A DNA stretch of 64,000 bases from Chrysaora quinquecirrha (taxonomy: Eukaryota; Cnidaria; Scyphozoa; Semaeostomeae; Pelagiidae), in NCBI GenBank assembly GCA_014526335.1, contig JACTAT010000052.1, positions 4,467,905-4,531,904 on the forward strand, in the 5' to 3' direction. The first letter of the stretch is position 1; the number at the start of each line of letters is the position of its first letter. Shown here one piece after another: positions 33,201-43,400 of the stretch. The notes under the pieces are model-generated. The model saw only the letters and a list, made by a program, of their open reading frames with translations, did no database searches and had not been told where the DNA came from. Position numbers and translations under genes: made by a program.

Positions 33201-35982
33201 ATTTATATTCATGCAACACCCCTACCTGGGGTATTAACTTTTCCCTATCTCTAGGCCTATCCGTTAAAATGGTCTCTGTGGCACAGAGGTTAGCGTGCAG
33301 GTGTCACTACGAAAATGATTTGGGTTGGACTCACGGTCTTTCTATTGTGATTGCAGAGATAACAACCTTGGGCAATGTTGGAAACCAAGGTTTGGAATTG
33401 GTACCTCGGCAATGAAGCAACCAAATTTCAGAGTCGCCGAATGTATGGCTGCACGTTGTTCAAAACATATATCAAGGGAGACACAAAATGCTTGAGCCGA
33501 GGGGGTCATAGAATCGTAAAGCACCTTAGAGTATTGAATTATAGTAAGAGCGCTATATATAAATGCAATGACATTTGCACTGTTTACCTTTAGAATGACA
33601 GAATGGCCGTTGACATGGGGATAGAGCTCCGTAAAAAGAACATATGCTCTATTTCGTTATGGCCTGGTGCTGTTGTCACTGAAACTATTGGCGAAGAAAT
33701 TGCAAAAGGCAATGACAAAGTAAGAATTTTTTGTATAATTCACTCTGATTGATTAACTGACGGGCCGTCACACAAATTCATTCTAAAGCTATGGCTAAAC
33801 CATGAGACTTGTCGTCCGTGACACTGTATTCGACGTTTCTCCCAGGGACGTGTCTAACATGCGATTGACAAGCGAGTAACATGTCCCCCGAGTCATTTGC
33901 ATGTCGTGGAGACAAGAAAATGCTTCTGTTGTCTCCCAGAAACATTTGCGTGTTTCTTGTATAAATTTTGTCGCAAGCTACAAAGTTTTCGAGGTGGCTA
34001 AACTGGGAGATACGGAGGGACATCTATGTCTTGCGCAACATGTCTCCTAGTTTAGCCAGGCCTTTAGGCTTTGGCCAAACGATCAAACATTATTGGTCAA
34101 AGCAAATCCCCAGTGCTTGAACAACAATGCTTGATCCTTTGGCCAGGGCCCAATTGAACGTCTTTAGGTTTTTTTATGAAAGAAGATATACACCAACACA
34201 ACACAAATATGACTTAAAATATTAGTGCTACACAAGACAACACAACTATGACTACAGGGCGTCATAATTGCTGTAAATGACACTCGTGTTCATATAATAA
34301 TGTTGTAATACAAACTTTTACTGCTTCGTTTTCACCTCTTCAAGAGAAATGCATAGAAGCCGTTTTCTCCGTTTTCTTTCTTCTAAGCGTGCTATAGACT
34401 TATTATACGAGTACCAGTTATCACAGCTACCACATTAAGATGTTCGTAATGTCAGAAGGCTGCTCAGTATCTCAGTATAGCGAATTGCAGTGATGCTTGG
34501 TCTATATTTTATGAGCGGAAACTGGGGCTTGTGTAACAAGTCTATGCCATAGGAGAGCAAACCGATTCTCTTTCCTTCTGTGCAAGATCTTCGAAATTGC
34601 GGACACTCATCGCATCCAAAGTAATGAATGCAATTTGTTTTTGCTTTTTAGGCCTCTCAAGCCTTTGCTAACCCTGAAGATGCAACAATGGCTGGGAAAG
34701 CAATTGTTGCCCTGGCAAATGGTGAACTATAAGTTTAGCTTGATTACTTTTGAGATCTAGTGTCACGAAACCGTTGTTGCTCGTTGCTCGCACATGCAAT
34801 GCAGATTCGCTTCTCATTGCATCCGCGAGAACTTGAATCCACATGTCTTAGGCCCTGGCCAAGCGATCAAACCTTGTTTGTCCAACATTCCAAATTTGCT
34901 TTACAACAAATGTTTGACCGTTTGGCCACTTCCAGAATCATTACTGTCTAACAACGATGTTATTGCTAAAATGGACAAGCAGGAACGCCTTGTTGCTAAG
35001 AAATTTTGCTGGGTGGTGAATTGTTGCAAGTTGTTGCAGTTTGTCAAAAACAAAAGAAATGGTTGACAAGCAATTTTGGAAAGGCGGCAAACGATCAAAC
35101 ATTGCTTGAAAACCAAAAATAAGCAAAATTTTTCGCGTGGTGTTTTTCAAAAATTTCAAACGCACGCAAAAAATGTTGGACGAGCAATGTTTTTGGACGT
35201 GGCCAAACGGCCAAACATTTTAACTGAAACCCAAATTTCAAATATTGGTTCAACATGTTTGATGTTTTGGCCAGGGCCTTATTATCCTGTTCTTATTTTT
35301 TTGCTATCTTATGTAATTTAAATCTCAGTAAGGCTGATATTTGCTCGAATAAGTATCTCTTTAAGTAAATAGGGTGACATCACTCGAATAAATGCCTCCA
35401 TGGGGGGCGCTTTTTCGAGGATGCGCTCAAAATTTTTTCTTGCAGTGGTAGAGTCCAGGGAGCGCTTCGCAGAGACTGACGTTAATTATAGACTGGGCGT
35501 CTATTAAGCTTGTCAATATTTTAGGGGGCTTGTATTGGAGACAGACGTTTAAAAGAGTAGTTTATTAGAGCATTTACGGTAATTCTTTTTTGTCTTTTTC
35601 CAGATAAGAACATGATGTCAAAATCAGGGAAAGTTTTGATTGTGTCTGAATTGGCATCGGAATACAGTTTCAGAGATATTGGTGGTGAGGAAATTTTCCT
35701 GTTTTTTAAACGGAAATGAGCATATTTAGAGTACCTAGAAACCTTTATTTATAACCTCTGTTAACCTCCGTTACTGCACATATATAACCTGGGGTGATTT
35801 TATCAAGGACTTGTGATGTGTCTGATTTGTGCAACCTTACTTCTCTTCCAGGTGTTTTGCCTTTGTCTGTTCGACAGTTAAAGTACTTGACTGCCGTGTA
35901 CTACCCTGGCTACGAATGGATGGTACCAGGATTTTTATGGATTCCAAAATGGTTATTTTCATTCGCCGGACACAAGCTGTAA
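30251..35982 (+). CDS. DHRS1: DHRS1, short-chain dehydrogenase/reductase family 19C
   Basis: Ten exons join with consistent phases: 30251-30383, 30829-30878, 31360-31503, 31947-31985, 32230-32270, 33006-33138, 33594-33719, 34652-34721, 35604-35684 and 35852-35982; 315 aa, close to the 313 of human DHRS1. The Rossmann glycine motif is TGASRGIGKG. LDILVNNAFAG is the NNAG-type motif. The active-site region reads IVNISSPGG, then YGVGKEA (Tyr-x-x-x-Lys), and SLWPGAVVTE is the post-catalytic segment. The end WMVPGFLWIPKWL matches the C-terminal membrane-associated extension of DHRS1. The family performs NADPH-dependent carbonyl reduction at the ER; the substrate here is unknown. Introns carry one SINE, one family D, one family B, two family A and one family F-like element. 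Confidence 0.95.
31508..31570. repeat. 31-bp tandem duplication in a DHRS1 intron
   Basis: Two identical adjacent copies of a unit beginning GTTTCAGCATTTATAAAACA, placed a few bases after the splice donor of the 31360-31503 exon. Confidence 0.85.
32403..32790. mobile_element. MITE family D, copy 2
   Basis: Shares AATTCCTGAAAATACATGAC, AAAGACCGTTTCTCATAAAG and GGTGGCACGTCCCCAGTACC with the copy at 20066. The outer bases are GTCCAGGGGGGAGGAGGTAC on the left and AGTATCCCCCCCCTGGGGAC on the right. It lies in a DHRS1 intron. Confidence 0.75.
33268..33578 (+). mobile_element. SINE with tRNA-like head and AGCGCTATATAAATGC-type tail (family T)
   Basis: The head TCTGTGGCACAGAGGTTAGC resembles a tRNA A-box region, followed 30-odd bases on by a worn B-box (TTGGGTTGGACTCACGG). 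The 3' end AAGAGCGCTATATATAAATG resembles a tail shared by several animal SINE and LINE families. It lies in a DHRS1 intron, just before the 33594 exon. Confidence 0.6.
33783..34073. mobile_element. MITE family B, copy 3
   Basis: The left end AAAGCTATGGCTAAACCATG and right end CCTAGTTTAGCCAGGCCTTT are imperfect inverse, with the usual GTTGTCTCCCAGAAACATTT core. It lies in a DHRS1 intron, directly against MITE A6. Confidence 0.8.
34074..34152. mobile_element. MITE family A, copy 6 (only the two ends)
   Basis: The left end TTTGGCCAAACGATCAAACA and right end CTTGATCCTTTGGCCAGGGCC are joined after loss of almost the whole interior. Confidence 0.7.
34851..35278. mobile_element. MITE family A, copy 7 (complete, TTA target duplication)
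   Basis: Ends GGCCCTGGCCAAGCGATCAA and TTTGATGTTTTGGCCAGGGCC, flanked by TTA at 34848-34850 and 35279-35281. The interior aligns with copy 2 along its length, including AAGCAGGAACGCCTTGTTGC. It lies in a DHRS1 intron. Confidence 0.85.
35330..35580. mobile_element. Decayed family F-like element
   Basis: GCTCGAATAAGTATCTC and ACTCGAATAAATGCCTCC on the left and GAGCATTTACGGTAATTC on the right match the CTCGAATAAGCC / ATTTACGGTA landmarks of the element at 2332-2755. It is a weak, fragmentary match. Confidence 0.4.
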
Positions 35983-36438
35983 TTCTTTTGCAACCGTAAT
36001 TATTTAGTTGTAAGATTTAAAGCTTTAAAGAAGTATTACTAGAAAGGTATAATTCCAAATATATTCATTTTAATTGTGAAACATTAAGACATTTGTGATA
36101 GGTATTATTTTTAAGTGAAAAAAATGCAATACAATTTATAAGATCCATAAAACAAATAAGTGCATACCATACTTAATTCATTATGTACCAATATTGTGAA
36201 CATAAATTTGTGCAAAAGCAATAAGTTACTGAGAGTTTTCTCATCTGGCCCTGAAACTGAATATGAAACTTGTAAGAAACCTACATTTCTGACATTTTGC
36301 ATTCTGTTTCCCATGAGAAATCTTTCAATAACTTTTTCGAATATATGTATTAATGTAGCAATACCCCTAGTAAATCTTTGTATGAAAAATTAGACAATAG
36401 TGTTTTAATTGAAATTCATCAAATTTTTGTGCAAAATG
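35983..36438. other. Short space between convergent DHRS1 and reductase genes
   Basis: AT-rich, with the 3'UTRs of both genes expected. No element or gene recognised. Confidence 0.35.
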
Positions 36439-37782
36439 CTAAGCTTCATCCCCCTTTTGTTCTTCTTCCTTGCTTTCTGTCTGCTCTTCTTGTGCTGTAT
36501 CCTCCTCCTTTTGTGTGTCTTCTTCCATCTTTTTGTCTCTTCTTCCTTTTGAACTGCTTCCTCCTTCTTCTCTTCAACTTTTTCTGTTTCTTTCACCGGC
36601 TTTGCTGCTGCTTCCTCCTTTTCACCTTCTTTTTGCTGCTCTTCCTTTCCCGCCTCTGTCCCACTCTTCTGTTCACCCTCTGCACTCTGCTGATCTTCTC
36701 CTTCTGTCTTTCTCCCTGGTACTGTGGTGACTTTGGGATCAAACCTCTTTCAATCATGGTGTAAGCCATCTCAACAACCGTGTCACCAATAGCTATAGGA
36801 TCAATTTTCAGTACGTCTTTCATTCGAGTATTATCAACTTGCATTCTAAGACCAACAGAAGGGTATATGCTTTTTACTTCTTTGTTAAACCAACTCAGAC
36901 ACCACAGCAGGAACTTTGGGGCTTGCTTGGTTGGAGGCCTGTAGCCTTGGCTACTAAATTCTTTGGCAAGGGTACTTGACAGGAACAGAAATGGATGTAC
37001 ATCAGATACCAACATATGCCTATTGCCGGCAGCTTCTGGTAGGGTCATTGCAGTTATGTGAGCTTTTGCCACATCCCTGACATCGATCATTGCAAATTGA
37101 ATATCAGGCACCATTGACATTTCCCTCATCATCATCTTTTTTATCCAGCTTGAACTCTCGCAGGGTCCAAGCAGAATGGGACCAAAAACAAAGCTTGGGT
37201 TGATGACACTCAACTCAAATTTCTCATTATCAGGGAGATCTTTCACAAAATCCCAAGCAGCTTTTTCGGCCAAGGTCTTGCTTTTTGAGTAAGCGTCCGC
37301 TTTGCTAGGGTCAGACCAAAGGCTTTCATTTAACACCTCCCCTGGTGTCCCATCATTATCGAAGCTGTTGAGCTCGTGAGAACAACTCTTTTTACGCCCC
37401 CAGCTTCTCTTGCAGCCTTCAAAACATTCAATGTCCCCTCTACAGCTGGTTTGATAAGTTCATCTTCGTGTTTCGGAGTTTCTGATGTGAAGGGTGAAGC
37501 GATGTGCAAGACGTACGTGCATCCTTGCACAGCATTTTTCCAGCATTCCTCTTCCAGCAAATTGGCCTCGACAAGTTCGATGGGATATTTTGGATCTTTC
37601 ACAAGATTCCTTATGTCTTCACATCGCTTCTCGTTCTTCAGGCTCCTTACTGTTCCTCTCAACCGGTACTCACCACTTTCTAACAGAAGTGTTATGCAGT
37701 GAGATGCAATGAAGCCAGAGGCTCCAGTCACCAAAACCAAAGGCACCTCCCCTTCAGCCATTTTCTCACAAGAATGATTCAT
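36439..37782 (-). CDS. Intronless dihydroflavonol-4-reductase/cinnamoyl-CoA-reductase-like NAD(P)-dependent epimerase family protein with charged tail
   Basis: One uninterrupted coding region of about 448 aa once three single bases are supplied. The N-terminal Rossmann motif is VTGASGFIASH. ANLLEEECW and YVLHIASPF are typical of extended SDR reductases, and RVVLTSSTAS precedes the catalytic DAYSKSK (Tyr-x-x-x-Lys). INPSFVFGP and IDVRDVAKAHITAM follow in the usual order, ending near IERGLIPK at about residue 350. The last 100 residues are Glu/Lys/Gln-rich (EEKKEEAVQKEEE), unusual for the family. Frame breaks lie near 37363, 36734 and 36532, all of one-base-missing type. The substrate is unknown; animal members are poorly characterised. 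Either a live gene with consensus errors or a decaying retrocopy would fit, and the intronless structure keeps the second option open. Confidence 0.82.
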
Positions 37783-37984
37783 CTAGAGTAGACTTTGACC
37801 TTTGCTTTTGGCGTCCTGGCGTGCTTTTGTTTTAGAAACAAGGGAACCTGTCAATATGATTGTCATTCTCAGCAGTTCCGGTAGGAAGGGGGCGGGGCAG
37901 ATTTTGTTTTGGCTTTTGCTCAAGGTTCTGTGTTGAATTAAAAATAGATTAGCACGAAATTTACGTGATAAACAGATTTTGTGG
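37783..37984. promoter_or_regulatory. Upstream region of the DFR-like gene
   Basis: About 200 bp between the start codon and the hairpin/foldback repeats at 37985. The promoter is presumed to lie here. No clear motif seen. Confidence 0.25.
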
Positions 37985-38042
37985 TGACAGTCTGACCATA
38001 GTCAAATAGAAGTCCTCACTTCTATTGACTATAGTCTGACAG
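37985..38042. repeat. Small hairpin next to the foldback element
   Basis: GTCTGACCATAGTCAAATAG followed by AAGTCCTCACTT and then CTATTGACTATAGTCTGAC makes arms of about 25 bases around a short loop. It touches the left flank of the element at 38047. Confidence 0.75.
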
Positions 38043-38046
38043 ATAT

Positions 38047-38933
38047 GGCAAGCGGATGTCACCATCGTCAGAAAAACCCACTTTTTCTCAGATAAACTGG
38101 GTTTTTCTACAGATAAACCCACTTTTTCTGGAAAAACCCACTTTTTCTGTAGAAAAACCCACTTTTTCTGATAAACCCACTTTTTCTAACAGATAAAGTG
38201 GGTTTTTCTAAAAAACCCACTTTTTCTGTAGAAAAAGTGGGTTTTTCAGAAAAAGTGGGTTTTTCTCAGATAAAGTCGGTTTTTCAGAAAAAGTGGGTTT
38301 TTCTCAGATAAAATGGGTTTTTCAGAAAAAGTGGGTTTACAGTACTAGGCATTGTAAAAAACCTTCGAATCGAGGACAGTCCGCTGGTTATTCTCTGCAG
38401 TACTGAATCAATTGTTGCCACTGCTGCCCTCTCCGCTCTGTTTGGAAGTGGTGCAACAGTAACATATACATTACCTAACGAAAAAAAATAAGCCACGAGA
38501 GCATTGTTTTAGCAAAATCCCTGTTGTTCATGCAGACAAGAAAGAACAAATGAACTTTAGGCCCTTCTGAAAAGCGAATCTTCAAAGATATGAAAACCTA
38601 CTTCATCTCCTTAGAAAAACCCACTTTTTCTGAGAAAAACCCACTTTTTCTGAAAAACCCATTTTATCTGGTGAAAAACCCACTTTTTCTGAAAAACCCA
38701 CTTTATCTGAGAAAACCCACTTTTTCTGAAAAACCCACTTTTTCTACAGAAAAAGTGGGTTTTTTAGAAAAACCCACTTTATCTGTTAGAAAAAGTGGGT
38801 TTATCAGAAAAAGTGGGTTTTTCTACAGAAAAAGTGGGTTTTTCTAGAAAAAGTGGGTTTATCTGTAGAAAAACCCAGTTTATCTGAGAAAAAGTGGGTT
38901 TTTCTGGCGATGGTGACATCCGCTTGCCATAGA
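38047..38933. mobile_element. Foldback-type element packed with AAACCCACTTTTTCT units (family I)
   Basis: The outer ends are exact inverse copies: TATGGCAAGCGGATGTCACC on the left and GGTGACATCCGCTTGCCATA on the right, with GACAGA directly outside both (a 6-bp candidate target duplication). Inside, 38085-38335 and 38612-38905 carry about 30 copies of AAACCCACTTTTTCT or its inverse, separated by AGATAA, ACAGA or GAGAAA, in mixed orientation. A 260-bp single-copy middle (38340-38600) separates the blocks. Open frames such as those through 38590-38847 are repeat artefacts. Confidence 0.8.
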
Positions 38934-38934
38934 C

Positions 38935-39528
38935 AGATGCCACTTTTTTCGCTCAATGAGCAACTTTCAGAAAAAACACTTGAATTTTTGTTATGATGAA
39001 GCTAGCTGTTCTTAAGTTTATGCCTTTTGAGCCTGAAATGTTTTCTTCATCTATTCTTAATTTCTCGGTTACTGAGACAGTAATATTTTTCAGCAAATAT
39101 CAGGAGTGGAACTGGGTACGTACAGTACTAGGTTCGTGTGAAAATGCAGCATGGTTGTCTATATGTCGTTGTTCGCTTGCTTTTTACATTCAATCTGACG
39201 TGTCTTACTTTCATATTAAGCTTATACTGTATTCTTACTTCAGCTGTCTTAAGGGCTTATGAAAAGGCCAGCCTCAGCTCGTCTTACTTTACTTTGTTCT
39301 TAAAATCTGGGCAAAATGCAGGCTCGTGTTCTTAATCTTAAAAACTCGAAAGAAGAGATAAACATATGGCAATACAGTACTACTAATTCAGAATAGAAAA
39401 GGCTAAATGATAAGTTTTGGCATAAAAGCAAAAACAAAAACAAACACTAAAGGTATAGGGCATAGGTACAGTATTATGAAGGTATACAGTACGTCAAGGC
39501 ATAAATTCAGCTTTCAGTCCAGAAATTA
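38935..39528. other. Gene-free stretch, 3' flank of CCDC103
   Basis: Likely 3'UTR and intergenic DNA. No repeat family or coding exon recognised. Confidence 0.35.
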
Positions 39529-40194
39529 CTATTTGAAATTCAGTCTCAGCATTTGTCTCAAGCTTTTCAAAAGTTCTGCAACTGAGCCCTTTTCAGCTTT
39601 TGTAAGAAACTGTACTGAGAGTGCAAATCTTTTGGACGCTTTTAAACATCTAAGAATAGCAATTATTCTATTTAAATCCGTCGCAGAAAAATGTTTGTCC
39701 AACACAGATAAAATTTCTCCTAGAATATTACCAACTTGTTCTGATTTAAAGATTTTTTCAAGCTTGGAGGGTTCTATTTGCATTAAATAGGTGTATTTTG
39801 CACGGCTATCTCTAGCCAATTTTTTCCATGATTTCATAAATTCGTCCGGATTTTGAGGCTGGGGAAGCATTTCTTTTCCAGCTATTTTGCAGTTATTTAT
39901 TTCCCCTGTTGCTTGTTTTGTTTGTGGTTGTCTTGAAGTGCATACACTATTGAGTGGCTGGTGTCTTTTCGTTTCACCCATTATATCTTTCTTGTCCAAA
40001 GGCTTCAAATTTGAGGCAAGTACAATGTCCCTAAATTCTTCGTAGGAACCAACTCGCTGCTCAACAGCCCTGAATTTCGCAGCATTCTCTCTCGAATATT
40101 TACTGTCTGCCTCAACTGCTTTATCGAGTTCTTTTGCAAGCTTTCTGAAATCTATATCATCGCTGTCTTTGTCCATCTTAGGTGTTTTTGACAA
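39529..40194 (-). CDS. CCDC103: CCDC103 (DNAAF19), dynein-arm assembly factor
   Basis: Single open coding region, 221 aa from the methionine at 40194; a second in-frame Met at 40176 (MDKDSDD) may be the real start because family members begin near there. The N-terminal block FRKLAKELDKAVEADSKYS, ENAAKFRAVEQRVGSYEEF and DIVLASNLKPLDKKD is the highly conserved coiled-coil region of CCDC103. The C-terminal half (FMKSWKKL, IFKSEQVGNILGEILSVLDKH, ALSVQFLTKAEK) matches the RPAP3-C-like domain. The protein is required for attaching outer dynein arms in motile cilia. Length is close to human (242 aa). It is head-to-head with VPS9D1, 223 bp apart. Confidence 0.95.
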   Translation of the reverse strand: MSKTPKMDKDSDDIDFRKLAKELDKAVEADSKYSRENAAKFRAVEQRVGSYEEFRDIVLASNLKPLDKKDIMGETKRHQPLNSVCTSRQPQTKQATGEINNCKIAGKEMLPQPQNPDEFMKSWKKLARDSRAKYTYLMQIEPSKLEKIFKSEQVGNILGEILSVLDKHFSATDLNRIIAILRCLKASKRFALSVQFLTKAEKGSVAELLKSLRQMLRLNFK

Positions 40195-40417
40195 AAAGTT
40201 TTCAAATGAAATGAAAGGACCTTCTCTTATAACAATATTTCCAAAAGAAAAATTTATTTACTTCTGGTTGCTAAGAGAGGCTACCTCACACAATCGAGGC
40301 CAGCTGCTTTTGCTCGATTTGTTGTTGTGTTGTTGTTTTGATGTTGCAATAAAAATGGAAAGGACGGAAGGAGATATCAGAAAATTGCCCAAGATTTGAA
40401 GTTTGTTCCCTTGTAAA
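40195..40417. promoter_or_regulatory. Bidirectional promoter region, CCDC103 / VPS9D1
   Basis: Only 223 bp separate the two divergent start codons. TTTCTTTTGGAAATATTG on the CCDC103 side and GGTTGCTAAGAGAGGCTACC in the middle are the only distinct strings. I could not identify a convincing X-box for ciliary regulation. Confidence 0.5.
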
Positions 40418-43400
40418 ATGTCCTCATTTTCTTCAAGCTTGTTGCCATATGCAATAAGGACTGTTAGTGATGCTGTTGAACTTGATCACAAAGGGAAAAT
40501 CAAGGTATAAATCAAGGGTAGTTAGATCAGCAATTAGTATTGTGGTTGGTATGCTATGCGCGCTGCTGCTATCTTATGTGTCCTGTGCTGTTTTGAGGCC
40601 TCACTGCCCATACCTCCTCGTACACTAGAGGAGAAGTGAAGGTGAAAGGTGAAAGTGAAATGGTGTTTTAGCAACAGTCACTAGGATCTCAGTAGTAGGT
40701 TAACTAATCAAGACACCTCGACCCTGGCTGTGACGCTACCGTGGCTGGGCTCGAACCCTGACCACACTGAGCTTCTGACTGACATCACGAGTCAGCTGGA
40801 TTACACCACGACGTCAGACCTACGCTGCTGGAAAGAGAGGCTTTGCCAATTTGATGAACAATTCAAGAGCACCTTGACACGTACACCAGGCCGGAAAATG
40901 TTGGCTAAAATTGCACAGTTGTTTGGTGCACACAGCAAAGTTTCCACCCCAGCCTGAACAGACTTAACCAATGGGAAAAGGGCCTTTGTAGAGTATGGCT
41001 ATGGCAATCTTCAGGTAAACGATTGGCCCTATTGTTCTTCTATTGTTTTCATGTTTGCACTTCCACGCAATCTACTAGAATTCCAGTCTGGTACGGCAGT
41101 TTGCAACAAGATCTCTGGTGGAAAAAGCCACTTTCTATTGTTCCATCCTATTGTTAGCCCATTGTTCTATTGAAAACTGGGATGTGAAAATGCCATACAT
41201 GATGCTGTGCCGTTGTGGTGTAATCCAGCTGACTCATGGTGTCAGAAGCTCAGTGTGGTCAGGGTTCGATCCCAGCCACGGTAGCATCACGGCCAGGGTC
41301 GAGGTCTCGATTAGTTAACCTGCTAGTGAGATCCTAGCGACTGGCACTAAAACACCATTTCACCTTCACCTTCACCATACTCTGCAGTGTGCCCCCCTGG
41401 TCCATTGTTGAAAATACCTCTATACAACTGAGACATCTAACCAGTGATGGATCCAGATAAAATTTTGATGGAGTTCCTGGGGGTTTCTGTTTTGAGGTTG
41501 TAGTCCTTGTCCATAACCAAGTGGCAAATTATACCTTTTCTTTCTTTCCTTCAAGGAAGCATACTGTACTTACCTAGGAAGCATTGTATTTATCTCAAAG
41601 TCTCTCAAAGATAATGCATGGGACCAAGGTACTAAGATGTATTACAAAACATATTCTAATTTTGAGTAAATTTTTTAAAAAAAGTGCAATATTTTTAACA
41701 AATAGCTATCTCTTCAATTGAAAAATATTATAAATTTGTTGATTATTTTGTAGATTTTGGAAATATATGCAATGAAGATACAGTTAAACTGCTAAAACTG
41801 GTTGGTCAATGTCATGAAAGGGCTCTTGATATTGTTTTATCTTTCCAAAGTAAAGGTAATTAAATTTCGCACCATAAGTTGATAATTTTTGACAAAGGGT
41901 TGCAATAATTTAGTCTGGGTGGAAAGTCTGGCACTGTCTTGGCACTTGTATTTTGATTTGTTTAGCTTTCGAAGTTTATGGTCATATAAGGGCTTAGACC
42001 AATAAGGGTGAAAATAGACTAATCTCTTGAAATGTTGAAAAGTTTCAATCCTGAAGGCCTTTTGTCAGAAAGGCTTGTTGGACGTCTACACTGTAATTAT
42101 CAGAAGGCAACAAGTACCATTTTTTACCTCACCTTTTTGCAAATGCTTCTACATCCATGCTTCTACATCCATGCTTATTTTGTTTTTAGATGTTAAAAGA
42201 AATGCCACTGATGCTAAACGAACTCAGCAAACTCCTCACGGGTCTTCTCCATCACATCATGGTCATGATACCAGTGGACGGTTTCAGAATCAGCAGATCA
42301 GGCGTTCACAATCAGAGTCTCCAAACACACCATCTGGTCGTTCTGCCAGCCCTCAAAACCCAAGTCAAAATCAGAATGTAGATAGATTGATCATGTCGTT
42401 ACCTACTCCACCAAAATCTGGAGAGGCAAGGTGAGTTTTGAAGGAATCTTTTTCTTGAAAAGAGTAATTCTTAGTTTTGCATCCTAATCTTGAAAGTTCT
42501 TTTAATTTCCTTGATTTTTTGAACAATTTCAGCTTTGTTTTCTTATCATTTACATGTTTTTATATGGAACGTTCAGTCTGAGTTGAAGCTGGAGTTTCTT
42601 CGTTTTCAACAAAATATGGCTGAAAGTTCCTTCTAATGTTCCGTGTTGTGATACGTTTTTGAATACAAATGTTTACAGTAAAACTTTAGCAATTGAACCG
42701 TTTTAGAAAGTAAGATGGAAATATGTTGTTACTCGGTTATCTAGTTTCAAAAACTATTTTTCTTTACTTGAAAAAAGTTAGTCTTAGTTTTTCACCCAAG
42801 CCTTGATAGTTCTTTGAAGTTCCTTATTTTTTAAGAAAAGTAGTAACCCTCTCAGGTGCGATCATTTACAGCCTTGATACTTGACTGCATAAAAATCGAC
42901 GTACGACTGGAATCATACAAAATATGCAAACGTGCGATACTCCACTACCACCAGCAAACGTGTTGGAGTGACTGGGGAGTAATAGAAAGTTTGGTACAAT
43001 CAGCTATATCGTTAACTACTTTGGATTTTAACTTTTGTTAGATTCCAATTCCCCTGTCGATAATGAATAAACTATTTGTTTTTCTACCTCGTAGGCAAGG
43101 AAGCCCTAAGAATCTCGATCGTATACAAAATCAGCAAATATTCAAAGCATATCAAAGAAGAAAGAGCTTACAAAGTAGCACGCAACAGAAATACAGAGCT
43201 GATTACGTGAGTCTTTCTTTTTTGCTGGGATGCTTTTGAAGTACACTGGAACACTTCTATACAATAGACGTCTCCTAAAAACGGACAGTATTTTCGTCTC
43301 AAGGTTTTATGCGGCCTTTTCTTTGTAAAAGCGGCCTTTATTCAACGGTCAGTACTATTAGCCTAGAAAGTACATTTTCCTAAAGAAAATCCTCTTTTTA

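Noticed and set aside
38085..38905. CRISPR-like spacing of a 15-base repeat
   Set aside because: Units change orientation, the gaps are only 3-8 bases and there are no spacers; this is a eukaryotic genome and the block is bounded by transposon-like ends.
41205..41285. Possible functional tRNA gene
   Set aside because: A- and B-box-like regions are present but the cloverleaf arms do not pair well and the same sequence recurs with a shared body; it is a SINE head.
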